Assembly (NCBI GenBank): GCA_037893245.1
Contig: JBAIAA010000238.1
Location: forward strand, 248,001 to 312,000
DNA: 64,000 nt
Direction: 5' to 3'
Origin: Crossaster papposus
Lineage: Eukaryota > Echinodermata > Asteroidea > Velatida > Solasteridae
The position numbers and the translations under genes were made by a program. Positions within the stretch are counted from its first letter, which is position 1, and each line of letters begins with the position of its first letter. Under the pieces are notes generated by a model, which saw nothing but the letters and a program-made list of their open reading frames with translations, made no database searches and was not told where the DNA came from. Positions 28,813 to 39,929 of this stretch are shown here, in pieces.

Positions 28813-29113
28813 AACCACGCCGTGACCTTCAAATAGGAGGTCTTAGCTAACTGACATAATCGGTCAGAAAATACCGACCAGTATTGTGCCGCAATTGCAT
28901 GCACGTGTGACGCTGCGTGCATAATTACGCGACTTAACAGAAACTTGACCATTGAGTCAGCAATTATGCATGTTACGTCACACGATTATACACGCAACGT
29001 CACACACTCATGCAAATGCGAAACACAATTCTGCTCCGAGGGCATTTATGCGAGTTTAGCCAAGACGTCCTATTCGGAGGTCATGGCGTGTGCATGCATC
29101 CAAAATCTTAATT

Positions 29114-29762
29114 CTGCCCAAATAGTCAGGTTCATAATGAACATATTGAAAGTTTTGTTCACTTTTTGTGTAGATTTGCTAAACTAGACATTTTTGGAAA
29201 CGTTAGGATATACTCAACATGAAAACCAATGTTTACATTTGTTTTAAGGTCTTTTGAAAAACTAGTGACCTTTAATGTGACGCGACACATGAAAAGTCAT
29301 TGAGTGTCACATTAAAGGTCCATTTTTTTCAATGCCCTATATCCCTAGAAGTATAAGTCCGATTGGGTTCAAACTTGGTATGCAGGTATGGCAGGATGTG
29401 TTATAGATAAACATTGAAGTGACATCATGATGACATCATCATGTGATTGTTTATGATTTTGTTTAATTTTTAGACCTTTAAGCCATATCTCATTAACAGA
29501 ACATAATAAATTAATTTTTTTATTGTAATATGTTTATTGGGTCATAGACATATGCACACAATTGTGGAAAATGTGTGACGTCATCATGACGTCATCAAAA
29601 TGCCATTAAAAAAATCCAAGATGGCCACCATAACGAACCTGAAAACAAATGTAAACATTGGTTTTCATGTTAAGTATATCCTTACGTTTCCAAAAATGTA
29701 TAGTTTAGCAAATCTACACAAAAAATGAACGAAAATACATAAGAAACCTGACTAAAAGTTGG
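29114..29762. mobile_element. Foldback element ending at the 3' side of the first MOLO1-like gene
   Basis: The left arm 29,114-29,257 and right arm 29,634-29,762 are about 140-nt inverted repeats (AAAACCAATGTTTACATTTG and its complement). The loop holds a second hairpin, GACCTTTAATGTGAC with GTCACATTAAAGGTC (29,269-29,322). The right arm stops 19 nt from the minus-strand stop codon at 29,781. Confidence 0.88.
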
Positions 29763-29780
29763 ACGAAGTCTCTTCCTCTA

Positions 29781-30044
29781 TCAGTACTTGATCCAGTAAT
29801 GGAACAGCAGAATAGAAGAAATGGTAACCACACCCAGTATGCCCCACACTAAGTTATCAGGGGGCGGGGCATCGGGGGGCGTTATTATTGCCAACTCAAT
29901 CTCGGCGCTCAGTTTCTGGACGGTGGTGGCGATCGCTGGCCCAATGTTTCCCTTGTTCAGGCTAGGCTGGACGGCGTCGTAGATAGACACCAGGGACTGG
30001 CTGGGAAGAAGGCGGCTAAGAGCATCAGACAGGGAAATGTAGAT
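29781..30044 (-). CDS. MOLO1-like A exon 4 (C-terminus)
   Basis: Acceptor TGTCTGCAG precedes IYISLSDALSRLLPSQSLVS. It ends VWGILGVVTISSILLFHYWI-KY and stop TGA at 29,783-29,781. The second last-exon start LYISIGEGMEG in the paralogue is equivalent. Confidence 0.84.
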   Translation of the reverse strand: MYISLSDALSRLLPSQSLVSIYDAVQPSLNKGNIGPAIATTVQKLSAEIELAIITPPDAPPPDNLVWGILGVVTISSILLFHYWIKY

Positions 30045-33000
30045 CTGCAGACAAAAAAAAGCACAACGTTAATACATTAGGGGTCAGGTTGGTGCAGCAG
30101 TTCTTTCCTCGCCTTCCACCACCGCTATGACCTGGGCCAATATGTGACCCGCTCCTACGTAACCCGACATAAGTCGCAAAGGCTATTTCGAGATATAGCT
30201 CGTCAAAGTTAAAATGGGGTGACAAATCTGGCGGACATCGATTTTTGTTTTGCGTTATTTTTGTATTCTTTAATATGTATACTTTAACCCTCAGTTCAAC
30301 AAAATCAACTTTATTGATGAGAAAGTACAAAAATCATGCATTTATTGAGGCAAACTGTGTCCTAAAGGTGGTAATTTTTCTTCCGAATACATCAAATTTT
30401 TCTATAGATTATCGAAAATTGGAAGTATGTGTGGTATATAAAGGTGGTTTTAGTAGCAAATGAAAGCTGAAGATGTGTAATAAATGGAAATAACTATATT
30501 TCACTTTTCAAAAAACACACTTATGTCTGGTTTTGTGGGAGCAGGTCACATATGTAAATTAGATTTTCAGTCCCTGCCTGATTCCGTGAGTTTCCCCCAG
30601 GATATTCTTCTAGGGTTTTCCTCCCACCTCTAAAACTGTAACTTCTTCACATTGTCTTCTCTCACTTATCCATCCTGTAATTATTGACACTATAGTGCGC
30701 GCTATAGCGCTGTTAGATGAAATGAAATAAATAAAATAGATACAAAAAGAATGCTGTACTGTTGTTGGTACTGCTCAAGATTATTAAACCACAGTCGCGA
30801 GATCGAATCTCATTAAAAAAAAAAAGTATTTTGTTTGTTATTTTACTTTTTAAAATTTATTGTAAAGGTTTGGTAGACATTTGCAACCAATGTGTAATTT
30901 GGAGGATTTTTTCTCCAAAAAAAAACAAAGGCCGAGAACCTGACTTACAACTTACAGTGCTTAACCAGTTTGCGCCGGAATTATTTTATTATCACCGAGC
31001 CGAGGCGCAGGATTATTTTTAAAGAAACTTGATCTGAGGCGGGTTCAAGCCGATGGTTCCGGATAGCACACCCACCCATTTCGGGCCTTGCTCACTGCTG
31101 ACAGACATTTCCGGCCTTGCTCGCTGCTGACAGACATTTCCGGCCTTGCTTGTGACGTGTTTACGCGTCATCCGATTTGAATCTGGGGAAAACTTTGCGA
31201 GTATATAAGTCCTCCGGTGCGAACTGGTTGGGTAGGATACACCATTGATAATTGCTTGCATTGTTTTACCTTTGAGCAGTTGTACATGTAATGCGCAATA
31301 ATGAGGGCGCTGTTGTCACAGGTGCGTTTACTGAACCAATCCCGCCTGACTGAATCACCCAATCGCTCTAGATGATAGGTCCGATTAGCTCTGGAAGACA
31401 AAACAGCAAAATACACTAGTGGTAAGATTTAAAACCAAGTTCTGTACCGTACTATTCGGTTTATATTCCACTAGTCGCGGTTTTAATTTTGAAAACCGAA
31501 TATTTAAAACCAACAAAAACAAATTCGCACCGGAAGACGTATACATACACGCAAACATTTCCCCAGAATCAAAACAAATGACGCATAAACACGTCACGAG
31601 CAAGGCGGGAAATGTCTGTCAGCAGCGTGCAAGGCCGCAAAATGTCTATCAGCAGCGAGCAAGGCCGCAAAATGTCTATCAGCAGCGAGCAAGGCCGAAA
31701 ATGCATGGGTGTGATTCCCGGTATCATCGGCCTGAACCCGACTTGGATCAAGTTTCGTTAAAAATAATCCCGCGCCTCGGCTCGGTGATGTTAAACTAAT
31801 CCCGGCGCAAACTGGTAAAAAACACAGCTGCAACATTCTCCAATTTGCTTCATGACCTGCCCATTTGACTTATCAGAGAGTCAACATTCATTTTACCCCC
31901 ACATTCCAGCTCTGTATTGGGGGTGGGGGGGGGGGGGGGGTAATTGAATCTTGCCAACTTTAAATTTCATGACACACTTCAACTTTTTTGGGATGATTGT
32001 GACCTGAATCGTTATTCACTTTAAAACAAATTGGACATAACCGGATTTTGAAATCTCCTATTTCTAAAATACACTCCATTATTCTAAAATAAACATGTCA
32101 AAAGAAATAAGTCCCCCCTGGGAAATGTGCATTTTTCTGGAAGACAGTTCTAAAAAACTTCTAAAGTGTACAAATGTAAACATGCATTTAATATTTTTGT
32201 TTTGGTTTTTAATTTCATTACTGAAACAAAAGGACAAAAAAAATCCATTTCCACAAAACCTTTATGCTTTAAAAAAATAATTTTGCTTGGGTGACTCTAA
32301 CTTACTGTACTTCGTAAATTAAAAAAATTAAAAACAAAAACAAAAACATTAAATGCATGTTTACATTTGTACACTTAATATGGAAAAGTGAGGAAAGAAT
32401 ATTAACAAATTCTGTAAAAACATAATTTTCTCCATTTGTCCAATCCCTATGCAAGAAAGTGTCATTTTTTTTATTGGTCATCATATTTAACAAATCGTAG
32501 CATTTCAAGGCGAAGGTTAACTGTTGGGTGAAACTTTATTGCACAATAAATATGTAACATTTCAGACTACATTTTACATTTTTGTAAGAGGTTAAGGAGA
32601 CTAACTGTCTTCCAGAAAAATGCAAATTTCCAAGGGGGGACTTATTTCTTTTGACCTGTTTACCTTTAAACCAAGCCTAACTCCTTAAGTTTCTCATATT
32701 CTACTCACGTAGATAGGTCGATTTCTCCCAGGCTAGTCACCACAGCCACACCCATAATGTATCCCTTATCATCTTCATCAGCCAACTCATTTGTTGCATT
32801 ACCGCTGCAGTTGCAAACACACGAGGCGTTGGTATTGATGCTAACCAGAAGTGAATCAATGCTGTCAGCTGTGCAAATCATAAGAACACACACACAAAAA
32901 CTTTAGTTTTAACCCTAACCCTACCTAATGCTACTTTTTACTACTAGTAGTAAAAAGTAGTATACAGTACTCTCACTGACTTGTGTGCAATGCCTGTAGT

Positions 33001-34621
33001 AATTTGTAGTACATTGTATTTGGTACTTCACCCCTAATTGCACTCGTAGTACTTTTTAGCATTGGGTCCCTCTGCTTGCCGAGTGTGCATGGCCCATGTA
33101 TGCTGTGTAGAGTGTTCTAAACTCTACAGCAAAAATTGTCACTTGGGACACAGCAATGGGTCAAGGCTGGACTACTGCATTTTTTGCCAGGTAAGTATTA
33201 CTGACCTGTATTGCCACTATTAGTATTTTGTAGTTGGCAGTATCTGTACTCTGTCAGTACACACCCAATCATCAGTCACAGAGAGACCCAGTGCTACAAA
33301 ATACTAAGTAGTATTCTGTAGTACGCAGTTCTTTAGCCCAAAGTAAGGCCTAGGGGGTTAGGGTTAATAAAACCAAATCACTTGATAACTTTGTGGCAAT
33401 AGTTTAATGTAGATGACGCCATTCGTAGAACTTAGACTTAGAAACTTGAGTGAGTTAGTGAGTGAGTTTTTAGGGTTTAACGCCGTACCAGCATCAATGG
33501 CCATATTCACGGCGGGAACAAATTTCATTCAACAATTTTTTATTTCATTCAACAATTAATGTGAAGAAGTTACAGTTTTAGAGGTGGGAGGAAAACCCCA
33601 GAAGAATATCCTGGGGAAAAACCCACGGAGTCAGGCAGGGACTGAAAACCCAATCCACATATTGGCCCAGGCCGGATTCGAACCCGGGTCATAGTGGTGG
33701 AAGGCGAGGAAAGAACCGCTACACCAACCCGACTCCCCGTAGAAACTTGATGTTGCACTAAGTTAGTAAAACATCAAGCTTTTTTTTCTAATTAAAGGTA
33801 GGATACACCATTTGCAGATATCCAAACAAAATTACTACCAAATTATTAAGAAATATCTTACTCATTTGAAAGTAAATAATGATTGTAGGCATCCAGCAAA
33901 ATGATTGCGCTAGTAGATATCCTTTAATTATTCTGAAAAATATAATTTTATAAAGAAACATTTGTGATCGCCGTCCGGCCATCACGAAAAAACACAAATA
34001 ACATGAGAATAACTGCTCGACGCCGGTTGAAAACAAACGCTGTTTTTTGTGCTTTTCTCGGCATTCATGATTGTAAAACTTTGGACAGGTTAGTTAAACG
34101 ATATTCTTTATAAAATACAACCCCCCAAATCCACCCATTCATGATAATTCTAATTCAAGCAATTACCAATGGTGTATCCTACCTTTAAGTTTTCCATAAC
34201 TAAAACCTGACTTGACTTCAAAATCTTGATCTTATCCAAACCTAATACTTATTTGTAACCCTTTTCCCCCCCCCCCCCCTTTTTTTCTCCTTGGGGAGGG
34301 TGATTCATCATTACCCTGTTCCTTTGGAAGCACACCATCCACATCACAAATCCAAGATCTCTCTGTGTCCGGTCGTCGGCACTGCTCTGGGTACTGCCAG
34401 GGGTTTGGGAACTTATCCGCCACCCTTGCTGTCACTCCTTCTGCCAACCCCCCTTCCGTTACCCCTTTCGTCACCCCTCTCATCACCGCCTGCCTGCCTG
34501 CCTGCCTACTTCCTGCCTGCTGTGCAGCAGAGTTCACAAGCAGACAAAGAAAGCACAGGCTGCCCAGGATCAGGACACACACTGAAGAGAATCTCTTGGA
34601 AGCCGGCATTTTAAAAGGCAC
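29781..34621 (-). CDS. MOLO1-like TPM-domain membrane protein A, complete, four exons
   Basis: Exons on the minus strand: 34315-34621, 32709-32868, 31270-31390, 29781-30044. Phases agree; 852 nt, 283 residues (279 if the second Met is used). The protein has a signal peptide (about residues 10-33, VCVLILGSLCFLCLL), then FPNPWQYPEQC, SWICDVDGVL, a Cys-rich loop CVCNC, GYIMGVAVVTSLG, WFSKRTCDNSALIIAHY and IYDAVQPSLNKGNIGPAIAT, ending in a membrane segment (about 261-279) with a four-residue tail. This order is the TPM domain as found in the MOLO1 family. C. elegans MOLO-1 is a single-pass auxiliary subunit of levamisole-sensitive acetylcholine receptors (known); a similar role here is inference only. 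The identification is from motif recall. Confidence 0.83.
30083..30735 (+). mobile_element. SINE family S2 copy, split by family C MITE C9 (30,143-30,550)
   Basis: The left part GGTCAGGTTGGTGCAGC to CTGGGCCAATA and the right part TTTTCAGTCCCTGCCTG to GGTTTTCCTCCCACCTC match the S2 copy at 33,450-33,739 in reverse. It lies in the last intron of MOLO1-like A. Confidence 0.85.
30143..30550. mobile_element. Family C MITE C9 with TA target duplication
   Basis: Ends TGTGACCCGCTCCTACGTAA and GTTTTGTGGGAGCAGGTCACA-type complement; TA on both sides. The uninterrupted SINE reads CCAATATGTGG at this point, with one TA. Confidence 0.9.
30961..31230 (-). mobile_element. Family B MITE B4, with duplicated internal unit
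   Basis: TTAA-CCAGTTTGCGCCGG to CCGGTGCGAACTGG, where the second TTAA has decayed to TTGG. CATTTCCGGCCTTGCT occurs twice. A family A-like end (GGTAGGATACACCATTG, 31,229-31,250) abuts it. Confidence 0.82.
31270..31390 (-). CDS. MOLO1-like A exon 3
   Basis: Acceptor TTTTGTCTTCCAG and donor AAG|GTAAAA. It encodes ANRTYHLERLGDSVRRDWFS and KRTCDNSALIIAHYMYNCSK, equivalent to the 52,855 exon of the paralogue (RETWFSGLGCDDNALIF). It leaves in phase 0. Confidence 0.83.
31525..31817 (+). mobile_element. Family B MITE B5, with tandemly repeated internal unit
   Basis: AATTCGCACCGG to CCGGCGCAAACTGG. The unit AGCAAGGCCGCAAAATGTC is repeated three to four times, more than in B1. Both outer ends are eroded. 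Confidence 0.8.
31920..31941. repeat. Poly-G tract
   Basis: A G-rich run of about 20 nt in an intron of MOLO1-like A. Confidence 0.9.
32095..32656. mobile_element. Foldback element in MOLO1-like A intron 2
   Basis: The outer arms AAATAAGTCCCCCCTGGGAA and partner, and the inner arms GTACAAATGTAAACATGCAT and partner, pair. It ends 53 nt downstream of exon 2 on the minus strand. Confidence 0.87.
32709..32868 (-). CDS. MOLO1-like A exon 2
   Basis: Acceptor ATTTGCACAG and donor AC|GTGAGT. It encodes DSIDSLLVSINTNASCVCNC, SGNATNE (N-glycosylation-type sequons) and GYIMGVAVVTSLGEIDLS. It enters in phase 1 and leaves in phase 2. Confidence 0.83.
32911..33366. repeat. CCCTAA-ended element with TAC/AGTA-rich interior
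   Basis: TTAACCCTAACCCTACC at the left, GGGTTAGGGTTAA at the right. TACTTTTTACTACTAGTAGT, AAAAAGTAGTA and similar motifs recur inside. Confidence 0.55.
33450..33739 (-). mobile_element. SINE family S2, fuller copy
   Basis: Read on the minus strand: GGAGTCGGGTTGGTGTAGCG, box B GGGTTCGAATCCGGCC, GGATTGGGTTTTCAGTC, then GGTTTTCCTCCCACCTC and ACTGTAACTTCTTCACAT. The head is tRNA-like. Confidence 0.85.
33794..34186 (-). mobile_element. Family A MITE A5, full length
   Basis: TTAA-AGGTAGGATACACCA to TGGTGTATCCTACCT-TTAA, with the internal GATCGCCGTCCGGCCATC arm remnant. It lies in intron 1 of MOLO1-like A. Confidence 0.9.
34315..34621 (-). CDS. MOLO1-like A exon 1 (signal peptide and first Cys pair)
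   Basis: It starts at ATG 34,621 (a second in-frame ATG is at 34,609) and ends before donor G|GTAATG. It encodes the signal peptide, a Gly/Val/Thr-rich stretch (MRGVTKGVTEGGLAEGVTAR) and C81 and C92 around SWICDVDGVLPKEQ. Confidence 0.83.
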
Positions 34622-35526
34622 TCTTTAGCAGGATCTGGCGTAGACATAGAACGTGACTGCATAAAATGTTTAAAACATGCAAAACCCTACATCATCATAA
34701 AGTTACAAGTAGTTTTCTGTTCCTTTCTCTATGGGCTAGACCCAATAATTGGGGCGTTTTCACTCCTTTTTTCACATTTTGGATTTTGTCTGTCGTTCTA
34801 GTTGACGCCCCAACGCAACGACTTCTCAGCCTAGTGGTGGCCAAGGGGGGGCGGAGGGGGGCCCAACAAAGTGCGCCGCCAACGTTGAAATGTATCTCAT
34901 TCATTCTTCCACGCTCATGAGTCGCACATCTCACACAGTAAATACGTATAGATCGCTACCGCGAAGCGCACCATTGAAACACGTACAAATTTGCTCCGTG
35001 TATCGCTCCCCGAATTCAGTGATTCATACAACGTCCGCAAAGCCAGGTACACAGGCACGATCTACACGGAAAATTTTTGGGGAGATGTCATTTTCTGCCA
35101 CTTTCGTTCGAAAACAACACGATAAAACGCAAGGGGTTCACAGGCAGATTTTATTTTAAATTCAGTATATCACTGCTACATCATTTTTTAACGTATCCAT
35201 GGAAAAAAATTAGTGGCTTCGAAGCAGGATTTTTCACAATTTATCGATTATTATTGCCCTTTTTAGGGGAGGTATTTGTCAACGTCGTTTGAGTATTTGT
35301 GCACAATCTCCACGCGCATCAACGGTACATCAACGTACATTTTTGTCTACGTTTTTTTAAATTTTTAATACAATTTTTGTCATTGGATGATACAAATTAA
35401 GGTAAATAACAACCTTGTACAACTACAAAAGACAAGATGTTAAGATTGGATGCCAAAAACTCTTAATTTTTCGCGTGAGAAAATTGTTCCCCCTATTTTG
35501 AGAATGGAAGGTACCCCAGCGTTACG

Positions 35527-35559
<33 letters not shown>

Positions 35560-36758
35560 ACCCCCCTTTTGTGGTGGCGTAGTGCACATAGAGAACTAAA
35601 TTGGGAACACAAAAGTTGCCCAAAACAGTACAGGCCAAATACTTGATAAAATATCTTGGAAAGCGTATACTGGCTTCTATACATGTTAAAGATAAATTAT
35701 CTGGGCTTCGATGGTACTCACGGTTATTTGGAGTTGCAAATCCGAGCAATTTCGACCAGCTTTTCAAAACACTGTTTTTTAAATGCCAGTGAGATTGCTA
35801 GTGTTTAAACTCTATGGACGTCCCGACGGCACCCGACTCACAATAAAGAGCACACTATGCGAAGACGGGGGACACTACAATGGCTTTTCGAGCGACCATC
35901 GACGACTGTTTCGTGGTGCAAGAGTGCAGGCCTGCATCTCTGCACAGTATATACATAGGGCCTTTTCTAAACCGTTGCTTCGTCTTTGGTTTGGCTTCGC
36001 CTCCAAATTCCGAATTACTGGGAAGCAAATAGAAATGGAAGAAAATTAAAATAGTCTAACTTTCGGGTTCACATCAATCGAGTGAATGTTTCTAAAGCAC
36101 AACAGGCGTCAGAATGTGGCTAGAGACCTTGCAGTTGGGAGTCAAAAATCGCCTTAAGCCACAGACGAAACGAAGCCAGGGATTCGAAAAGGCCCTGAGT
36201 GTCCTTAACAGTCTTCAGGCAGTGCGCCACCATTCGTTGATCTGACATCTAGTTCAACACGCGAGCAAAATGACACACGTTACATTATTATCTTCCATGT
36301 AATAAAATACGGACTTGTATACCAGAATGATCAGCTGTCGTACGGACAACAGCTGTATACAGATAGCGAGTCACACGTCTTTCAAATTTTATCTTGGTTG
36401 GAGGGATGACAAATCTTCACACTGATAAAAAAAAATAATCATAAACATGAATCTTTTTACAGAGATAGTATAGATCCAAAACCAAATTTCCAGAGTGTTG
36501 TACATGTATATTCGAAAAGAAGTCAAGTAAAGGGGAGGGCCTTAATCTCTGTTAATCCCCCCCCCCCCCCCCTACACACCCACCAAGTTTCAGGACAGGT
36601 TTTCAAACGACAAATTAGAAGCACAAATCAATTCTATATTATCTGTTTATCCTTTTATTACAAAATTGCAGTATTTAATGTTCCATTTCCCCAAAGCAAA
36701 TTACACTTTATTTTATCAGTGTGCATAAAATCACAATACATGTATAGTACATCTAATT
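34622..36758. other. Upstream region of MOLO1-like A, no other gene recognised
   Basis: It contains the presumed minus-strand promoter. A poly-C tract occurs at about 35,527-35,560 and another C-run at about 36,558-36,573. Open frames of up to 89 codons show no recognisable domain. Confidence 0.45.
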
Positions 36759-37117
36759 AAAGGTAGGATACACCATTTGCAGATATCGAAAATATTTACT
36801 ACCGAATTAAGTAAATAATGATTCTAGGCATTCAGCAAAAGGATTGCGCTAGATATCCTGTAATTATTTCAAAAAGAATTGAATTTTATACAAAAAAAAT
36901 TGAGATCGCCAGACGGCGATCACGAAAAAACAAAGATAACATAAGAATAACGGCTCGACCCCGGTTGAAAACAAACGCTGTTTTTCGTGCTTTTCTCGGC
37001 ATCTATGATTGTAAAACTTGTAAAAGTCAGTTAAACGATATTTACTATGAAATACAACCCAAAAAATCTACCCATTCATAATAATTAAAGCAATTACCAA
37101 TGGTGTATACTACCTTT
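36759..37117 (-). mobile_element. Family A MITE A6
   Basis: TTAA-AGGTAGGATACACCA to TGGTGTATACTACCT-TTAA, with a full-length but shortened left half. Confidence 0.88.
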
Positions 37118-37499
37118 AATTAAAACTATAATTCAAACATCAAAATAGAACAGAAAATAAATAAGGCTTTGGTTAATCATGGAAAAATAAGACACATGTC
37201 TGTCTATGGTCTATGCAAAGCTGTGAAAGCTTAAATTGGCCAGGAGGCAAAACAGCGAAGCTGCCTCGGGCCCCACGCGAAGCTAGCTCGTTATAAAGAC
37301 CAATATTAGACAAGTGATTATTCTTGTATGATGCCAATGTCCACGTCTCTAGGCAACGGTGAAGTATTACATTGCGACTCTACTCTGTGGTATACGCATT
37401 GCGTATGATGGAACTCGGTTGTTCATCATGCGCTTATTATGTATCTGTATTTATGTCTAAAATCATTACAGCCAACATGATGAAAATGATGCTACCTTC

Positions 37500-37560
37500 A
37501 CCCCATGAAGTACAAGCATAAAGTAAAAGCTTTTACTTCAAAGTAAAAGCATTAAGGAAA
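37500..37560. repeat. AGTAAAAGC short repeats
   Basis: AAGTAAAAGCTTTTACTTCAA and nearby copies form a local palindromic, A-rich repeat next to the 37,579 foldback element. Similar GTAAATGCT motifs recur at 38,400-38,590. Confidence 0.45.
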
Positions 37561-37578
37561 AGCAAATGCTTCAATTCG

Positions 37579-37780
37579 TACACGTTCAAAACTAAAGTGC
37601 AAAACTAATGTTGAATCAACATTATAAGTGTGCGGTCAGTGACTACTCTTTAAAAGTTGGAATTTTACCCATTAAACTGATGAATTCAACACATTTAGTG
37701 TTGAATTCATCAGTTTTATGTCTGGAATTCCAACTTTAAAGGGTAGTCACTGACCGCACACTTTAGTTTTAAGCGTGTAT
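37579..37780. mobile_element. Foldback element with perfect central hairpin
   Basis: The outer arms TACACGTTCAAAACTAAAGT and partner, the middle GTGTGCGGTCAGTGACTAC and partner, and the centre ACTGATGAATTCAACAC and partner pair almost end to end across 200 nt. Confidence 0.92.
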
Positions 37781-37927
37781 GAATAAAATAAAGATTTACT
37801 GTTTAGTATTTACTGGCTGAAATAGCAGTAAATGTTTCTTATTGGCAGTTGATTGCACACGGCCAAATTGTAACAATAGAGTTCATGTTGTGTGTACGAT
37901 ACAGCTACACACACGTATACGCAAACG

Positions 37928-38124
37928 CGTTGGTTTATGGTGTAAATCGAGGCGTTTCCTTTGTTCCTCTCAAAAAATTCCTTTGTTTGTACTCACTTTT
38001 TCCGACGGCTCTCATTGGTTTTGTACACGAATCTCAATCGAGGTCGTCCTCGATTCTAACCCTAACCCCAATTCACCTTCGTGTCGCCAGGTATGTGTCC
38101 TCCATTTACACCATAAACAAACGC
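37928..38124 (+). mobile_element. MITE family I, copy 1
   Basis: CGTTGGTTTATGGTGTAAAT to ATTTACACCATAAACAAACG. The centre TCGAGGTCGTCCTCGA is a palindrome followed by CCCTAACCCC. Copy 2 is at 48,982-49,180 in the opposite direction. Confidence 0.88.
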
Positions 38125-38583
38125 TGACAGGGGTGTTTGAATAAAATCAGAACCTTAAGTTGATGCTTCGCAGTCAAACTGCACCCCTTTCTATCCAGAA
38201 TGTTGCAAGAAATGATCGGCCATCTGCGTCTCATTTCTTTCCAAAAACCCGGTATATAACTGCCTGTATTTTGATCCTAGACACACATATTTTCCCTGCC
38301 TAAACACATATATATAAGCTCCTATTTTGCATATTAGTATTTGCTCTTTGTTTCTCTTCAAGATAGCCCCGACCCAAAATGACGAGTAAATACTGCAAAT
38401 CTGAAGCATTTACTTAATGCTATTTATACCAAATAGAGCAAATACTGATATTCTAGCAAATGCTGGAAGGTAAAAAGTAAATACTTTTAGTCTTTAGCAA
38501 ATACTTTCCAGTAAAACCTTTTGCTTCATTTTTATTCATACAGATGCTAGTAAATGCTTGAAAATTGGTATTAAAAAAGTAAA

Positions 38584-38785
38584 TGCTATTTTTATTTTAT
38601 TTATACGGCCCAATGGGCGCCTGATGGAGTTGTTCTCATAGACACAGCTTTCTCTTGTGCATTATCCGTATAATATTCACAACATGCTATTTTTATTTTA
38701 TTTATACGGCCCAATGGGCGCCTGATGGAGTTGTTCTCATAGACACAGCTTTCTCTTGTGCATTATCCGTATAATATTCACAACA
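38584..38785. repeat. Perfect 101-bp tandem duplication
   Basis: TGCTATTTTTATTTTATTTA to ATATTCACAACA occurs twice in direct succession (38,584-38,684 and 38,685-38,785) with no difference seen. Confidence 0.93.
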
Positions 38786-39929
38786 TAAATTCCTGCCATT
38801 GGAATATACATTGCCCACGTGGCATTACATGCGTTACCATGGCCGTGATCATCATCGGGGCTCGTTGCCATCGAGATGGTTGCCATGGCAACACAGCTGA
38901 TATAATGCAATCCAGCATTACGCCTCGAAACCAAACGTGTTTTGTTTCTTTCTCTATAGGACCCCATTAACACCAACGTCAAGACTGCCGCCACAGCCGC
39001 TACAGAATGCACCTTATTTTTGATGTTACACTATGGGCCCCAGGTGCAGACTATTAATAATACACGCCCGGTTAGGGGCAATAACTCAGGCACTTCAAAT
39101 TACTGATGAATGTGGCGTTAGTTCTTCCTTTTGATCTCCACCCTGGACCCCCTTTCTTGTGGTTTTGCCCCTTCTGTTTTTGTTCCTACCCTGCCTTTTA
39201 TCCTACCCACACTGACCTCACCCTCTAATCCCTCAGCCTAATCCTCCTTTTGTTGTTTGTTCCATTGAACTCTGTGCTTTTTATTTTGTGTTTCTTCTGC
39301 ATCCATGATGTGCATCATGCTGTATGTTGCCCTATATATGTTTGTTTCTTGTACACAGCCATTTAGTCTCTGAAGAAGATCTTGTTAAGATCTAAATATT
39401 AGGCCCTCTTAACTTATTTGATTTGTATATTTCAGGTCATTCCAGCCAGTAAGCAGTTTGCAGCAGTATTAATCTTATTCATATTTTTTTTTTTTAATGA
39501 AACGAACAATACATGCAGTTGTAAGTTTGTCACTATACCCTAAGTTATACTCTACTGTTTCGTCATAAAGCAGATTTAATTGTCTTGTATTTTTGCAAAG
39601 CGGTTTGTGTTCCATAGCTGTAGAAGTTATCCCAGACTGTTCCCGCTTAAAAGGTCAGACTGTGATAGTGGTTGTTGCCAAAACTGGCAGAGAGCCAGAC
39701 TCGAACCAAATTAAAGCTTAATTTATCATCTTTCACGTTAAGTTAAAACTTTTGATGATTTCCCCTCCAACAATGATCACCCTTACTGTATGAAGCCCAT
39801 CGCCATTATTGAAGAGACAAAATAATCCTTCCACTCCAATGCAAAGTAGAGCGACTTTCGACTCCACACTCCATGTTTTTATGCCATCACTGACTGAATA
39901 ATGTTTGCAATCAACCCGGCTATAATAGC
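38786..39929. other. No gene recognised; possible retroelement tail
   Basis: 39,360-39,410 reads CTCTGAAGAAGATCTTGTTA and AAATATTAGGCCC, in the style of 3' ends of non-LTR or Penelope-type elements. A good plus-strand acceptor (CTTTCTCTATAG, to 38,959) precedes a 48-codon open frame, without recognisable homology. Confidence 0.3.

Noticed and set aside
35783-36049. 88-codon plus-strand open frame
   Set aside because: No known motif and no convincing splice or promoter context.
38737-39012. Minus-strand frame beginning with a signal-peptide-like stretch (MHSVAAVAAVLTLVLMGS)
   Set aside because: There is no partner exon, no clear donor, and the rest of the frame runs through the 101-bp duplication.
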